Made by a program: the position numbers and the translations under genes
Part shown: positions 1 to 10,449 of the stretch, piece after piece
Layout: each line of letters starts with the position of its first letter
Position numbering within the stretch: the first letter of the stretch is position 1
Notes under the pieces: model-generated
Told to the model about the DNA's origin: nothing
Seen by the model: the letters and a program-made list of their open reading frames with translations, nothing else
Database searches by the model: none
Assembly (NCBI GenBank): GCA_008802785.1
Contig: VUYT01000052.1
Coordinates: forward strand, 1-64,000
DNA length: 64,000 bases
Direction: 5' to 3'
Source: Symmetrospora coprosmae
Taxonomy: Eukaryota; Basidiomycota; Cystobasidiomycetes; Symmetrosporaceae

Positions 1-270
1 GCATATATGCTGCTCCGAACTTAAATCCGTTCTATCGTGATGGGGATAATAACAACCTTCCTTCACAGATCCCTACTCCTTTCTTTTCTTCCTCACAACC
101 GCTAAGTAGTAGTAATAATAATAAAACTAATCATAATCAAAGTAATGTTAGTAACAGTGTGGATAATAGAAGACGTCGAAACAGTGTAGGTTCCACTGTG
201 AGTGACATGAATAGATCATTCTTATCAAATGATGTAGAAGAACCCAAAACTAAGAAATCAAAGTCGATGG
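1..270. other. AT-rich, Asn-rich foreign-looking segment
   Basis: This end of the window is far more AT-rich than everything to its right. It keeps one open plus-strand frame from base 3 that reads as a Ser/Asn-rich, Lys-containing low-complexity protein using AT-ending codons (AAT, AGT, AGA, TTA). Nothing else in the window uses codons this way. The frame runs on to 341, but from about 270 the DNA already carries intron-like signals (CTGAC and a CAG acceptor at 302-304) belonging to the next gene. It could be a chimeric read or clone, contamination by an AT-rich yeast or protist, or an insertion. The exact junction cannot be placed by eye; it lies between about 262 and 304. Confidence 0.55.
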
Positions 271-304
271 TTGCGACTGACAATGACCTCAACATGACCG
301 CCAG

Positions 305-903
305 GGGGATCCGATTCGCGCTCTGCAAGCGCGCGAAATGATCAAGATCATCAAGCGCGACAATCTGGTCGAGAACGCCGCCAAGGTCGGCGGGTACCTC
401 TTTGGCCAGCTCGAGGAGATGCAGGCGAGCGGGAGCGGCAAGGGCAAGATCTCAAACCTACGAGGCAAAGGGTACGTGTCTTTGCTCTGTAAAGACAGCA
501 AGTCTGCTATCCGTGTCTAACGTGGTGTATTTCGGCTATGTGGTGCGTATTTCGGCTTTTCCAAGGGAGGGCACGTTCATCGCGTTCGATTGCGAAACGC
601 CCCAGATGCGCGACGCATTCGTCAAGGAGATGCGGAACAAGGGCGTGAATGTCGGAGGATGTGGCGAGCGGGGTGAGCTTTTCCACCTCTTGCTTCTGCA
701 GAGACCGGTGCGGGCTGACGGAAGTCTGATGTGTCTTCTGTAAGCGATTCGCCTGCGGCCAATGCTGTGAGTCGGATCGCGCGCGAGCGACCACACGCCA
801 ATGGGCATATTGACTGATTGATGGGCTGGTGAACAGGATCTTTGAGCGAGCGCATGCCGACATCTTCCTGAGGCGGGCCGATGAGGTGCTCCAGGGGCTG
901 TGA
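305..903 (+). CDS. UGA1: 4-aminobutyrate aminotransferase, 3' part
   Basis: C-terminal part of GABA transaminase, the PLP-dependent class-III aminotransferase that converts GABA and 2-oxoglutarate to succinate semialdehyde and glutamate. Exons are 305-471, 566-672, 745-766 and 837-903. The joined peptide begins with a GDPIRALQAREM segment, contains RGKGEGTFIAFDCETPQ and GGCGERAIRLRPML, and ends HADIFLRRADEVLQGL, the normal end of the family. The first exon follows a CAG acceptor at 302-304 with a CTGAC branch upstream. The N-terminal two thirds, with the PLP lysine, is missing because the sequence changes character at about 270. A 22-nt exon (745-766) restores the conserved IRLRPM motif. Product confidence is high. 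The break at the left edge is either an assembly join or a real rearrangement. Confidence 0.85.
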
Positions 904-1222
904 TGTGCTCCAGCTCGGTTCCGCGCAGTCGAGCGGAACATGGGTTAGCGGGAGAAGGAGCGAAAGCTGGAGCTGTTCGTGTGTATACGTAGACGTTGGA
1001 TGTACTCGCGATGAAATCAAAGGTCTTTCTTTCGGGGAGGGAGGTCACGCGACTCGGTCCTACGCTACTCAAGGGGAGTCACTGCAGCCCGGGGCAGACA
1101 CGCTGCTCTTTCCCTCCTTCCACTCGCATCGCAATCTTCCATCGTTGCAGGCACAGTGCGATATCAGAGAGTGCATCACAGAGCAGAGCAGCAGGCGCAT
1201 TCATCCGACAGCGCGCTGTCGG
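904..1222. other. Intergenic, GABA-T to kinase
   Basis: 319 bases between two plus-strand genes. It holds the kinase 5' leader; an open frame runs through it but has no recognisable protein. A pyrimidine stretch and a possible leader-intron acceptor (TTGCAG near 1150) are the only visible signals. Confidence 0.4.
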
Positions 1223-4200
1223 ATGGCCTCAGCGTCCTCGGAAGGAGTCAGCAGCAGCAGCAGCACAGGCGAGGGACCAGCAGCAGCAGGAGCGGGATCA
1301 GCTCAGGATGGCAGCAATGGCAGCAACAGCAATGCGCCATCGACCACCAGCGCGTTCGAATACTATGACCCGCGCGGGCTGTTTGCTCGACGCAGGCCGA
1401 GCACAGTAAAGCGGGGTGGGCCGGAGCATGGCATGGTCGGCGTAAAAGCACCAGCATCGATATCGGCATCAGCAACGTCTGGAACAGGTCCTGCATCGTC
1501 AACATCAGCAGCTGCATCCCCGTCCTCCAATCTCTCTCCCTCGTCCACGGTCCACTCGCGCCATGCGAGTCATCCGGGGAGTCAGAATGGCAGCAGTCTC
1601 GCAGTGAGTACCCTGTATGCCATGCCCACAATTGTACGGAGCTGCAGGACTGACTCCCAGTGCGGCCTCTGCATTCCGACTGCCCCTAACCCTTGCACAG
1701 AGCCCGGCCTGGCCTGCATCACCTGCGAGCGTCGCATCGCCAATTCCCATGTCCCGCAGTGGCAACGGCAACACACCAGCAGCAGCCACAGCAGCACAGG
1801 ACCGCATGTTGGCAAGCGACCTGCCCATGCTGCAGACATCGCCCCTCTTCATCAACAGCGTCGACGACACGGGGATCCCCGACGGCTTCTCCTTTTCCAG
1901 ATCCGGTACGCTCTCTCAGAGCGACTTCCAAGGCCACGCAGCCTCGACAAGCGAGAGCGGGCTGTCCGGTACAACTGCCGCTGCGGCCTTCCTCCAAAGC
2001 TCGTTCGAATACAAGCCAGCGCGGACCATGCCCAGCCGGCCCGACTCGCCCATTTCTGCCGAGGAGCGCGAGATCCTCATGGACGGTGGAGGGATGCATG
2101 TCGGCGACCCGATGGTCGAGTCGATAGAATCGCTGGATTCGATCGAAAGCGCAGGGAGCGACATGCTCTCGCCCGCTGCAGAGTTCCTCGGGTCCTTCTC
2201 GGTCCCCAACCCCGCTTCGGGCGCTCCGCCCATCGCGGCAGCCGAATCTGCGTCTGCACGCCTGCGCGCGTCGTCGAGCGTGTCTCGTGCGAGCATTGGC
2301 GCACCGTACATGTCTGCATCGTACGATAGCACCACGAGCGTCAGCTCCAGCGGTGCCGACTTCCAAGGGGCCGCGACGAGGGAGGGACACAAAGCAGGCG
2401 GCGCGTACCGCTCCTTCATTGCGCCGGACCCGGACGAAGAGGGCGAAGAGGTTGACGGATACATTATCGGGAAGCTGCTCGGCACGGGCACGCTGAGCAC
2501 AGTGAAGGAGGCGACCGACATGGAGACGGGCGAGATCGTCGCCGTCAAGATTGTCCGTCACCAGCAGCAGGAGGAGCTCTTTGGCTCTCTGGGACAGCTG
2601 CCGCAGAGGGACGCCCAGGGCAATCTGGCGGCTGGACAGGGGCAGCTTGGGAGCAGCACCAGCGGCAGGAGAGGCGGGCAGCACCTACCCTGGATCTCAT
2701 CGTCGCCTGAAGGTCCCTCCGGCAGGGCAACCAGAAGGAACACGGTCAATAGCGATGATACTGCGCAACTACAATCGAGCAAGGCTGGCTCAGCCGAGCA
2801 GCCTGCACCACAGCCATCGGGAACCGGTAGCCAGGCAGGAGCGCAAGGACGGCAGGAGTTTCAGAAACAGCAGCAAGAGCATCGCCCGAGAGGAGCATAT
2901 CGTACCCGCTCGTGCTCCAGCCCTGCCGTGTCGCTCGCGCCGATGCTCAACATTGAAGGGCGGACGGTCGAGGGCTTGCCTCCGACTTCGGACGTAGAGT
3001 ACGAAGAGCTCGCTTCGCCCATGTCGGTCGACGGGCGCAGCGCCGACGGCGACACGTCCACCAGAGAGCTGCCAGCGGAGGAGCAGGATGCGGCCGTTGG
3101 GGCTGGAGACGTGTCGCGTGCGCATATCTCGCTGCAGAAGGAGGTGGCTATCTGGTCTAACCTCGATGCCCACCCGCACATTGTCCCGCTCATTCACTAT
3201 TACGAGAGCGCCTTTGCCAGCTTCATCTTTATGCCCCGCTGCGCCACCAACCTGCTCCAGTATGTAAAGGAGTACGGCCGGGGAGGCAGCAAGTCGCCCG
3301 AGCTCGTTCCGGCAGCGTCGCCGGCAGCAAGCGCTATTGCAGCAGCCGCAGCCTCTCCCATCGCGATCGGCAGTTCGCTGAAGCGGTCAGCGTCGAATGC
3401 GGGCTCGAGCCTGAGCAGGTCCCCCAAAGCGGGCCTCGGCAGGTCCGTCCCGCCTTCATCCACCCCACCGCCTTTCGCCCCTTCTGCGTCTGTCACTTGG
3501 TCGATGCAGTCCTCGAGCCCTGCTGCGTCGACCAGCGCGGCAGGCGGGGGCAAGGTGCAGCGCTCATCCTCGATCCGCCTGCGCCATCCGCACGAGGTGG
3601 TCCAGGGTGGGGCGGGTCTCCCCATCCCTGTCGTCACCAAGATTCTCGCGCAGGTAGTCGCAGGACTGCGGTACCTGCACCTGGTGGCGCACATCACGCA
3701 CAAGGACATCAAGCTCGAGAACATCCTGCAGGACGCCGAGGGCAACTTCCGGATATCGGACTTCGGGCTCGCGCACGGACCGGCGCAGATGGTCAGCCTC
3801 GTCTCGAACAATAACGCAGCGGGAACGGAGACGCCGCTCAGCAGCCCGGGAGCGGACGAGGGGACGCGCACCTCATTCTGGGCGGACATTGCCGGGCAGA
3901 GCAGGACCACCAACAGCATTGCGCGGGCTAGGCGGGAGCACGCTCTCTCTGACGGCGATGCTAGCGCAATCATGAAGCAGATCTCGCCCGCCCCGCAAGC
4001 ATCGGGCGTGACTGCTACCGGCTATCACCCAGCTACAACAAGAAAAGGGACCACAATTCCTTTCCCGTCGCTAGGAGAAGCGGCGTCCTCTCTTATCCAT
4101 TCATCCGAGCCGACCGCTGCCGATTCGCAAATTGTCAACTTATCAGCATCGCTCCCAACGTCGTCGCACATCCAGTCTGGCAGTGATAGCAAAACGCTCA

Positions 4201-5072
4201 CCTCCGGTAGTCCGCCCCGGACATACACGAGTGGAGCCGGTCTCTTCCGCAGTGTGTCTCAGCGTCCTGGCTTCTCCACACGCCGCTCGCATCTCCAATC
4301 CATCCCTGCATCTCTGTCTTCGTCCATCATCGGAGACGCAACCGCTGGATCGCTGCAGTACACGTCGCCAGAGCAGATCCGCAGCCCTGCGCCCGTCACG
4401 GACGCCAGCGTCGACATTTGGGCGCTCGGCTGCGTCCTGTACGCCATGCTCGACGGGCGCCTGCCGTTCGACGATGGCTTTGAGCCCCGCCTGCGCGTCA
4501 ACATCATGAAGGGCGACTGGAAGCTGCCGCTCGCTTTGCGGCGGGCTAATTCTGATTCCACTGCGCAGCAGGGCGATCCAGGGATCGACGACGCGCAGAA
4601 AGCGCTCATCGAGAAGGTGCTCCAGGGATGCTTGCAGGTCGACGTTGGCAAGCGATGGACCATCGAGCAGGTCGCTTCGTCGAAATGGCTCGCGAGCGCA
4701 GTGGCCGAGATTGAGACGCCGCTGTCGCCTGTGCGCGGCCGGCGCAAACGGTCACCGGAAGATCCAGCAAGCATGGATGCAGCGTCTGAGCAGGGCGAAG
4801 CGCCGGCACTGGCTTCTGCGGTGCTAAGGCGCATCTCGCCATCTGAGAAGGAGCGGAGTCTCTCTCGTGGACGGCCTGGAACTGGTCGTCATCTAGGTGC
4901 GGTCGGCGCTTTCACGAGCAGCAGTAGGGAGAGCAGCAAACCAGCCAGCAGCCGCCGCGGTCCGTCAATGGACGAGTACAGGCGCGCTAGGGAATCCGGG
5001 TCTCGCCCCGGACAAAGCCGATCCAGGTCGCGACACGGCCGCGCTTCTGGCGATACCTGGGAGATACTCTAA
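1223..5072 (+). CDS. Ser/Thr protein kinase with long inserts
   Basis: Exons 1223-1603 and 1701-5072 give about 1250 aa. The N-terminal ~370 residues are Ser/Ala-rich and disordered. The kinase domain begins near residue 380 with a glycine loop (GTGTLSTV) and the ATP lysine in IVAVKIV near 410. The helix-C glutamate sits in LQKEVAIW near 606, the catalytic loop reads HKDIKLEN (Lys instead of Arg) near 794, DFG is near 814 and SPEQ replaces APE near 1017. Three low-complexity inserts of roughly 140-190 residues separate Lys/helix C, the hinge region, and DFG/SPEQ. All catalytic residues are present, so it is probably active. The HKD loop and small activation segment resemble fungal CAMK/AMPK-like kinases, but I cannot name an orthologue. 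The C-terminal ~120 residues are Arg/Ser-rich. The start is the first ATG after upstream stops and possible leader intron; upstream in-frame codons cannot be excluded. Confidence 0.85.
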
Positions 5073-5727
5073 GCTCGGACAGCCCCCTCTCACTCTTCAC
5101 GGATCTGCTTCTGGACCATCAGCTCTCATCGCATGCAGTCAACGCACGACGCCCCTCGTACGAACTTTCACGAAGCCTTCAATCACACCCGTCGTTCAGT
5201 CACCCATGCTCCTGTTCGGTATTGTACCTGCCCTCCGGAGGGCTAGCAGACACTCTCAATGGTTGTTGTCGATAGAAGCGCCGCTCATCGGACTGGTTGC
5301 AGAAGTAGGTATCAGCACCATGGATACCCCTAAGGCAAACGACCTGGATGCGGGTTCCAAGGTCACCGACACCACCCTTTGATGCGAGTCGCAGAAAGCG
5401 CTGGGACACACGTATAGGCGGACATCCGGCTACCTACAAATGCCTGTGAATGTGCTAGGCATCCGAGCATGTACGGTATCAGCTCACCTTTCCCCATTCA
5501 CTAGGCAGGCCTTTCATCACGTAGCTGTCGCTCTTGATGCGGGCAAGGACGACCGATGCCATCCGAACGGTCCGCTGCGCTCCGCACACATCTGCTCTGC
5601 TCCGACTCGAAAGCAGGCAATAGTATTCGAGAACCCTGCCATCCTCTACGCAGCTGGTCTGCCCTCCCGTTCAATTAGCACACAGATTCTCGTCCCATTT
5701 GCGATCTGCTCCGTCCCACCCATCAGT
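5073..5727. other. Intergenic, kinase to secreted protein
   Basis: 655 bases without a supportable gene. An open frame from 5440 reaches the next gene in frame, but its translation is not protein-like before the signal-peptide methionine at 5728, so I treat it as 3'UTR plus promoter. Confidence 0.4.
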
Positions 5728-6274
5728 ATGCTTGTGAGAGTCTTTACGGCATCCATCTTGAGCGCTGTCGGCAAGGCGCACGCCCGTCCAGCTGGCACAC
5801 TCGAGCCTAACGATGCCAAATTATCGAGGCGAGCAACACAGCCACCGAACGTGCCCCCTCCTCCTGGCAACACCGTCTCCATGCTGTACGAGCTCGACTA
5901 CACCGACACATTGGGCGCGAGTGTCCTCAAGATCGATGACGAACATGCCGACTTTGGCGGGTACTGCGCGTACGGTGAGTAGCCGATGAGCGACAGCAGG
6001 CCGTACCGCACGGTACCCATGCGATTGGCGCACCCAGATGACCGGGAATGCGGGTCTGATATCGTCTTGAAACTCCTCAGAGGGTACGTACGGGTGCCTC
6101 AGTACGGGCACTAGGTATCACGTAATCTACAAGTGCACCAAGAAGGACGAGCTGCTATTGTGGAAGCAGGACAAGCAGTGTGGCGCTGGCCCTAGTGGAA
6201 AGCGCCAGGCTTGTGGAGCTACCCTCCCGGACGGGGAGGGGGCCGAGTGCTATACTTTGGAGCACTACGACTAA
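5728..6274 (+). CDS. Small secreted six-cysteine protein
   Basis: Exons 5728-5974 and 6081-6274 give 146 aa. The first ~18 residues (MLVRVFTASILSAVGKAHA) look like a signal peptide and are followed by a dibasic LSRR, a possible Kex2-type processing site near residue 33. The mature part has six cysteines (in GGYC, YGC, YKC, KQC, QAC, AEC), enough for three disulphides, and no other recognised domain. The intron has a GTGAGT donor and a CTCAG acceptor; the phase-1 join gives ..CAYEGTYGC.., so two of the six cysteines flank the splice site. Size, secretion signal and even cysteine count fit a fungal secreted effector-like or small toxin-like protein, but that is inference and I do not recognise the family. 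An upstream in-frame start at 5440 was rejected because it would bury the signal peptide. Confidence 0.65.
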
Positions 6275-7075
6275 CCTGTCGATTGTCCGGGTATGTGTGG
6301 CACTGGCTGAATTCGCCAGACGACCCTACCATCGCAAATCCTTGTGAAGCTATCATCTGCCTGCGCGATACTCGGCTGCAACTCCTTCCCCAGGCTCACG
6401 GCAGAGCTGTTCCTGGTTCGAGGCATAGCAAAGCTTGATCGGCAGAGAGCGCTCCGTCTGCGTCAATGACTGCCAGGCGATGCTGAATCTTGGCGTTCTG
6501 GGACGCTGCGCTGACGGCTTTCGTCCAGTGTCGAAGCAGGGGCCCGCGGGGCGCAGCATAGATTAGTGCAATTCTGAATCGGGCAGGACCTGAAGTGCAG
6601 GACTTCTCGCGTGCGCAGCTGACACGTATTGGATTGTTCCGTATGCCGAGAACATCCTTCGCATTGATTTCCCCCCGCTTTGCTGACGATGTGCGGAACT
6701 TGTCGATGGGCTGATATCGTGCGAGCTGAAAGGATACCGGTCCTGTTCGTTTTCGTCTCTCGGCACTTGTGCGAAGGAGGTCGAAGGCGCGTGACAAAGC
6801 GGTAGCTTGGAAAGACCCGATACTCGTTATGCGACCCGCTCCCAGACGCACTCAGGCGGCTTTCCCTTCGACTATGACTGTCCTGTGGAGGTCGACAGGG
6901 TGCATGCCGGGCGGCCGAGAGTGTAGAGTGGTGTAGATTGCACCATTTCTCCTTGCATGTACGGGAGATGCTCGCACCCGAGCCGGTCCTGGCTTGCGTG
7001 CCGTTTTCAGTGCCTGCCCCTCGCCTTGGTGTGCGTCCTGCATGTCTGGCCTCGGCCGGCTGTCCCCTCTCTCCC
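6275..7075. other. Convergent intergenic region
   Basis: 801 bases between the ends of two converging genes. Only short overlapping open frames with no convincing translation are present; I see no RNA gene or repeat in it. Confidence 0.4.
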
Positions 7076-8252
7076 CTACGCGATGCGCATGAGGCCAAAC
7101 ATGAAGAGCCACGCAAGGAGGACGGCGACGACGCTCCCAATGACAAACCACGTCGTGACGCCCCCCTTTTTGGTGTAGCCTTTCAGCCTCTCGCGCTCCC
7201 TCGTCATGCCGTCGAGGTTCCCCTCGAGCTTCTTCTCTGCGCTGTCCATGAGGTCGCGGTCTTTGCTGAGCATGTCGGCGAAGGCTAGGCTGTTGGCCTT
7301 GAGGCGCGACGCCATGCTCGCGAGCTCGTCCGTGAGCGAGTCCTGCTCGGAGCGGTGGTGCGAGAGGAGCGTTGACATGCCTTGTGCTGGAGCTGGTTGG
7401 GCGCTCAAGCTCGGCGACGAGGCTTCGCGCGATTGTCTAGCCGTCGGCGCGGAGGCAGGTGGCTGGGCTTGCTCATCGTCGTCGCCCAGCGGGAGCAGCA
7501 GGTCGCTGGGAGTGGGGGCGGATTCGGTCGAGTCTGCTGCTCGAATCGAAGAGAGTGCAGCACTCGCTGTTCTCTCTACATTCGTAACGGCCGGGGCGAG
7601 AACGACTGGTGTGGGGCGCAAGCGAGCCAGGACTTCTGCCGTGTTGTAGTCATGGTCACCATTGATGGCTGTGCGCGCGGCTCGGAGGATGGGCTGCGGG
7701 ACAGAGGGTGCGCGTCCTTGTACGTCAGCAATCAGCGTGAATCCCGTCTGGACTACAGTAACATCCTCGCTTGTCCCCACCTCGGCTGAAGCCTTGAAGC
7801 GTGCTTCGACGTCATCCAGTCGGTGTGCCAGCCGTGACCACCTGCGCTCCGACAGCACGGCGTCGGCGTCCTCGCTCGTCAGGCTTTGTCCCAAGAAAGG
7901 TCACTGTCACTGCTATTGCTCACTGTTGCGCTGCACCGGCGTCCTGGCCTGGTGACGACGACGACGCCCTCTCGAGCACCTGTCGGGCGTATGCGATGCT
8001 CTGCGTGGGGACAGTGTCAGGGAACGAGCGCTCAGCCTGGCCACGCCGGGGTATATGTGACACACCCACACGCCACGCCGACGGACGCACCGAGAGCGTG
8101 GCCATTGCATGGTAGTATGCCGTGTCTTCGCCTGTCTGTCCTGCATCTGCCATCTGTGCCGTCTCGAGGCGGTCGACGAGCCTGGCGACGTTGATGAGGT
8201 CCCTCCTCCTGCTCGACGCCGACGCCGACGCCGACGTCGATCCCGCTGCCAT
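7076..8252 (-). CDS. USE1: ER SNARE Use1
   Basis: Minus-strand exons 8252-8091, 8000-7924 and 7841-7076 give 334 aa. The C-terminal half carries the Use1-type SNARE helix (SLTDELASMASRLKANSLAF, then DLMDSAEKKLEGNLDGMTRERERL) followed by one tail anchor (TTWFVIGSVVAVLLAWLFMFGL), as expected for the Qc-like SNARE that acts with Ufe1, Sec20 and Sec22 in Golgi-to-ER retrograde fusion. The N-terminal part has the LINVARLVDRLE and SIAYARQVLE helices. The splice sites were chosen because each intron then has a consensus donor, a CTGAC branch and a CGCAG acceptor. The first intron (8001-8090) is a multiple of three without stops, so it can be misread as coding. The gene is divergent from the PQ-loop gene across a short repeat-bearing promoter. 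Confidence 0.9.
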
Positions 8253-8542
8253 CCTCCTGTGCTCTGCTATGTGCTATGCTCTGCTGTGCTCTGCTGTGCT
8301 GACTGCAATGCAATGCAATGCAATGCGATGGTGTTGGACGGAAGGTGAGGGAGGATCGAGCTCATCCACACACCAACACACGCCAGACACGAACAGAAAA
8401 CGAAGAGAGAGCATAGCAGACAGCACAGCACGGACACGCACACGGTCACGGACACCTTGCTGCTTGCTGCATCGCACCGCATTGCATTGCCTCGACTTGG
8501 CCTGGCCTGCCGCCATCCGTCGCCGAAAAGCTACCAGTAGCC
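8253..8542. promoter_or_regulatory. Divergent promoter with pentamer repeats
   Basis: 290 bases shared by USE1 (minus) and the PQ-loop gene (plus). It contains a run of TGCTC/TGCTG-type pentamers (about 8262-8302) passing into GCAAT repeats ending GCGAT (about 8303-8330), plus looser GCATT copies near 8470-8490. The same pentamer family occurs in the other divergent promoter at 22.9-23.2 kb. Confidence 0.5.
8304..8330. repeat. (GCAAT)n pentanucleotide array
   Basis: Four GCAAT units and one GCGAT in the USE1/PQ-loop promoter, preceded by a degenerate TGCTN run. This is the shortest of the window's perfect pentamer arrays. Confidence 0.75.
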
Positions 8543-9936
8543 ATGGTGGACCGTGAGTAAATGACGCGCATGCATACGCAGCAGCTCGCAGGATAACGGC
8601 GAGCGAGGGCGGTCCGAGCTCCGTCTGACGTCCTGTCGCCCTCTCCCTCTCTCTCCCTCTCTCCCTCTCTTCTGCTCCATCCCACCCTCTCCCAATTCGA
8701 CCCACGTCACACATCTATACCCTCTCTCCTCTCCTCTTCCCTTCCCTTGACACACTTGACGAACGCAGACATCCGCCTAGGCCTCACCTCTGGCTTCGTA
8801 TCCGTCGCCTTCTGGATCGTCGTCTACACCCCGCAGATATGGGAGTGCATCGTCCTTCAGTCCGGTGAAGGGCTGTCGGTCGTCTTCCTCCTTATTGTGC
8901 GTGGTAGCAGCTTCGCATATCCAATGGCGGGAAGCGCTTGCGCTGATCTCGTGACTGGCAGTGGCTCACCGGCGACATCACCGGCGTCGTAGGCGCCGTC
9001 ATCCAAGGCCTCACCCCGACCATCTCGCTCCTCGGGCTGTACTACACGGCATGCGACATTGTCCTCCTGTGCCTCATCTACTACTACCGGCGGCTCCGAG
9101 CCACGCACCCGGAGCGGTTTGAGGGCGAGACGAAAAAGGGGAGCAAGCGGACGCACTCGCATTCGTCCATCAGCACGGGCACAGGTGCGGGCGAGCGCAG
9201 GCCGCTCCTCGCGCCTCCGCCCAATGGCACGGGCAACGGGCACGCTGCCCCCTACCGCTCTGTTGTGGATGGCGACGACGAGGACGACGACGAGCTGGCG
9301 CTCACGCAGCGGGCGGCGCGGTATGCCGCGCAAAACAAGTATGCCCTCTTGGCCTACGCCGCAGCCGCGAGCTTCATCGTGACCGTCGGCCTCGTCTCGT
9401 GGTTCACCTCGGCAAAGCACAGCGGCGAAGAGGCACCAAAGGACGAGGCGTGGTCCACGCCGGGCCAGATCGTAGGCTGGATCTCGGCATTCCTCTACCT
9501 TGGCAGCCGGATCCCGCAGATCATGAAGAACCGGAAAACAAAGTGCCAGGGCTTGAGTCTGATGATGTTCTGCTTGAGGTGGGCCAACGCTCCTGCCACT
9601 GTCTCTCGTGGCGCAGAGGTGCGCAAGCTGACCAAATGGCCGTCTCTCTCTACCCCGCAGCGTCCTCGGCAACATCACATACTGCGGCGCCATCCTCTTC
9701 CCCTCGAGCACGCCCGAGCACGTCTGGTTGAATCTATCATGGCTTGTCGGTGCCGCAGGGACGGTGAGCGTTCTTCTTGTCAGCCAGCCTCGAGGCGAGA
9801 GCCGTCCTGATTGGGTGCCTGACCTCCACAGATCGTGCTCGACTTCATCGTGCTGGGCCAGTTCGTGCACTACCGCAAGGAGCGAGACGAGCAGGTCTTC
9901 ATCGTCGGCGGCGACAGCGAAATCTACGGCATTTGA
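8543..9936 (+). CDS. PQ-loop vacuolar amino-acid transporter
   Basis: Five exons (8543-8552, 8769-8896, 8962-9578, 9661-9763, 9832-9936) give 320 aa. The first exon is only 10 nt and encodes MVD plus one base. Two PQ-loop repeats are visible: FWIVVYTPQIWECIVLQSGEG near residues 20-45 and LYLGSRIPQIMKNRKTKCQG near 230-250. About seven hydrophobic segments surround a charged, acidic loop (residues ~110-180). This is the Ypq1/Ypq2/Rtc2 and PQLC2 family, which exports cationic amino acids from vacuole or lysosome; the proline-glutamine dipeptides are intact. The protein has the usual family length. I cannot choose between the yeast paralogues. The intron after exon 1 is pyrimidine-rich (8636-8690). 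It is divergent from USE1. Confidence 0.88.
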
Positions 9937-10449
9937 GCTCCGGCTAGCTTGCTCAAGATCGATGAGCCCGACATGCATGAATTGTGTTGCTTATTCGCAG
10001 ATGCTTCGCCTTTCCTGCTACAGCGCTTTCACAGTCAGCGCCTCTTCTCGAATGTGGACTGTAGAATGTACAGTAGAAACAGCCCCAGAGCACCCGCGTA
10101 CGGCGGTCAATGGCTAATGTCCCTGAGCAGGGCAGCGCCTTAATAATAGAGCTGCGGCGGCATCTGCGCGACGCGCGAGAGGGACGACGTGCACAGGCAG
10201 AGATATCCTTGGACACGAATTGGCTTAGACACGAATTGGCAATGCAATGTGCTCGAAACAAGACTACACGTACAGTCAACAAGACGAGTGTGCGCGATAG
10301 GCGCCACACTGCCGCACACTGCTATGCTATCGAGAATTAGCACTGCGAACTTCCGAGAATATAGACCGAGCACGTCGCTCGTTTCCGTTATATCGAATCC
10401 TGCACATCACATGTGGGTAAGACCTTCGAGAACCAAGATCGACTCTGGA
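9937..10449. other. Convergent intergenic region
   Basis: 513 bases between converging genes. Apart from a direct repeat of GACACGAATTGG (10211-10242) I see nothing; the short open frames have no protein character. Confidence 0.4.

Noticed and set aside
7884-7923. A 40-nt intron in USE1
   Set aside because: Using the CGCAG acceptor at 7842 makes an 82-nt intron with a CTGAC branch and keeps phase.
8857-9978. Long minus-strand open frame opposite the PQ-loop gene
   Set aside because: Arg/Ala/Pro-rich translation and full overlap with well-conserved exons mark it as a shadow of GC-rich coding sequence.
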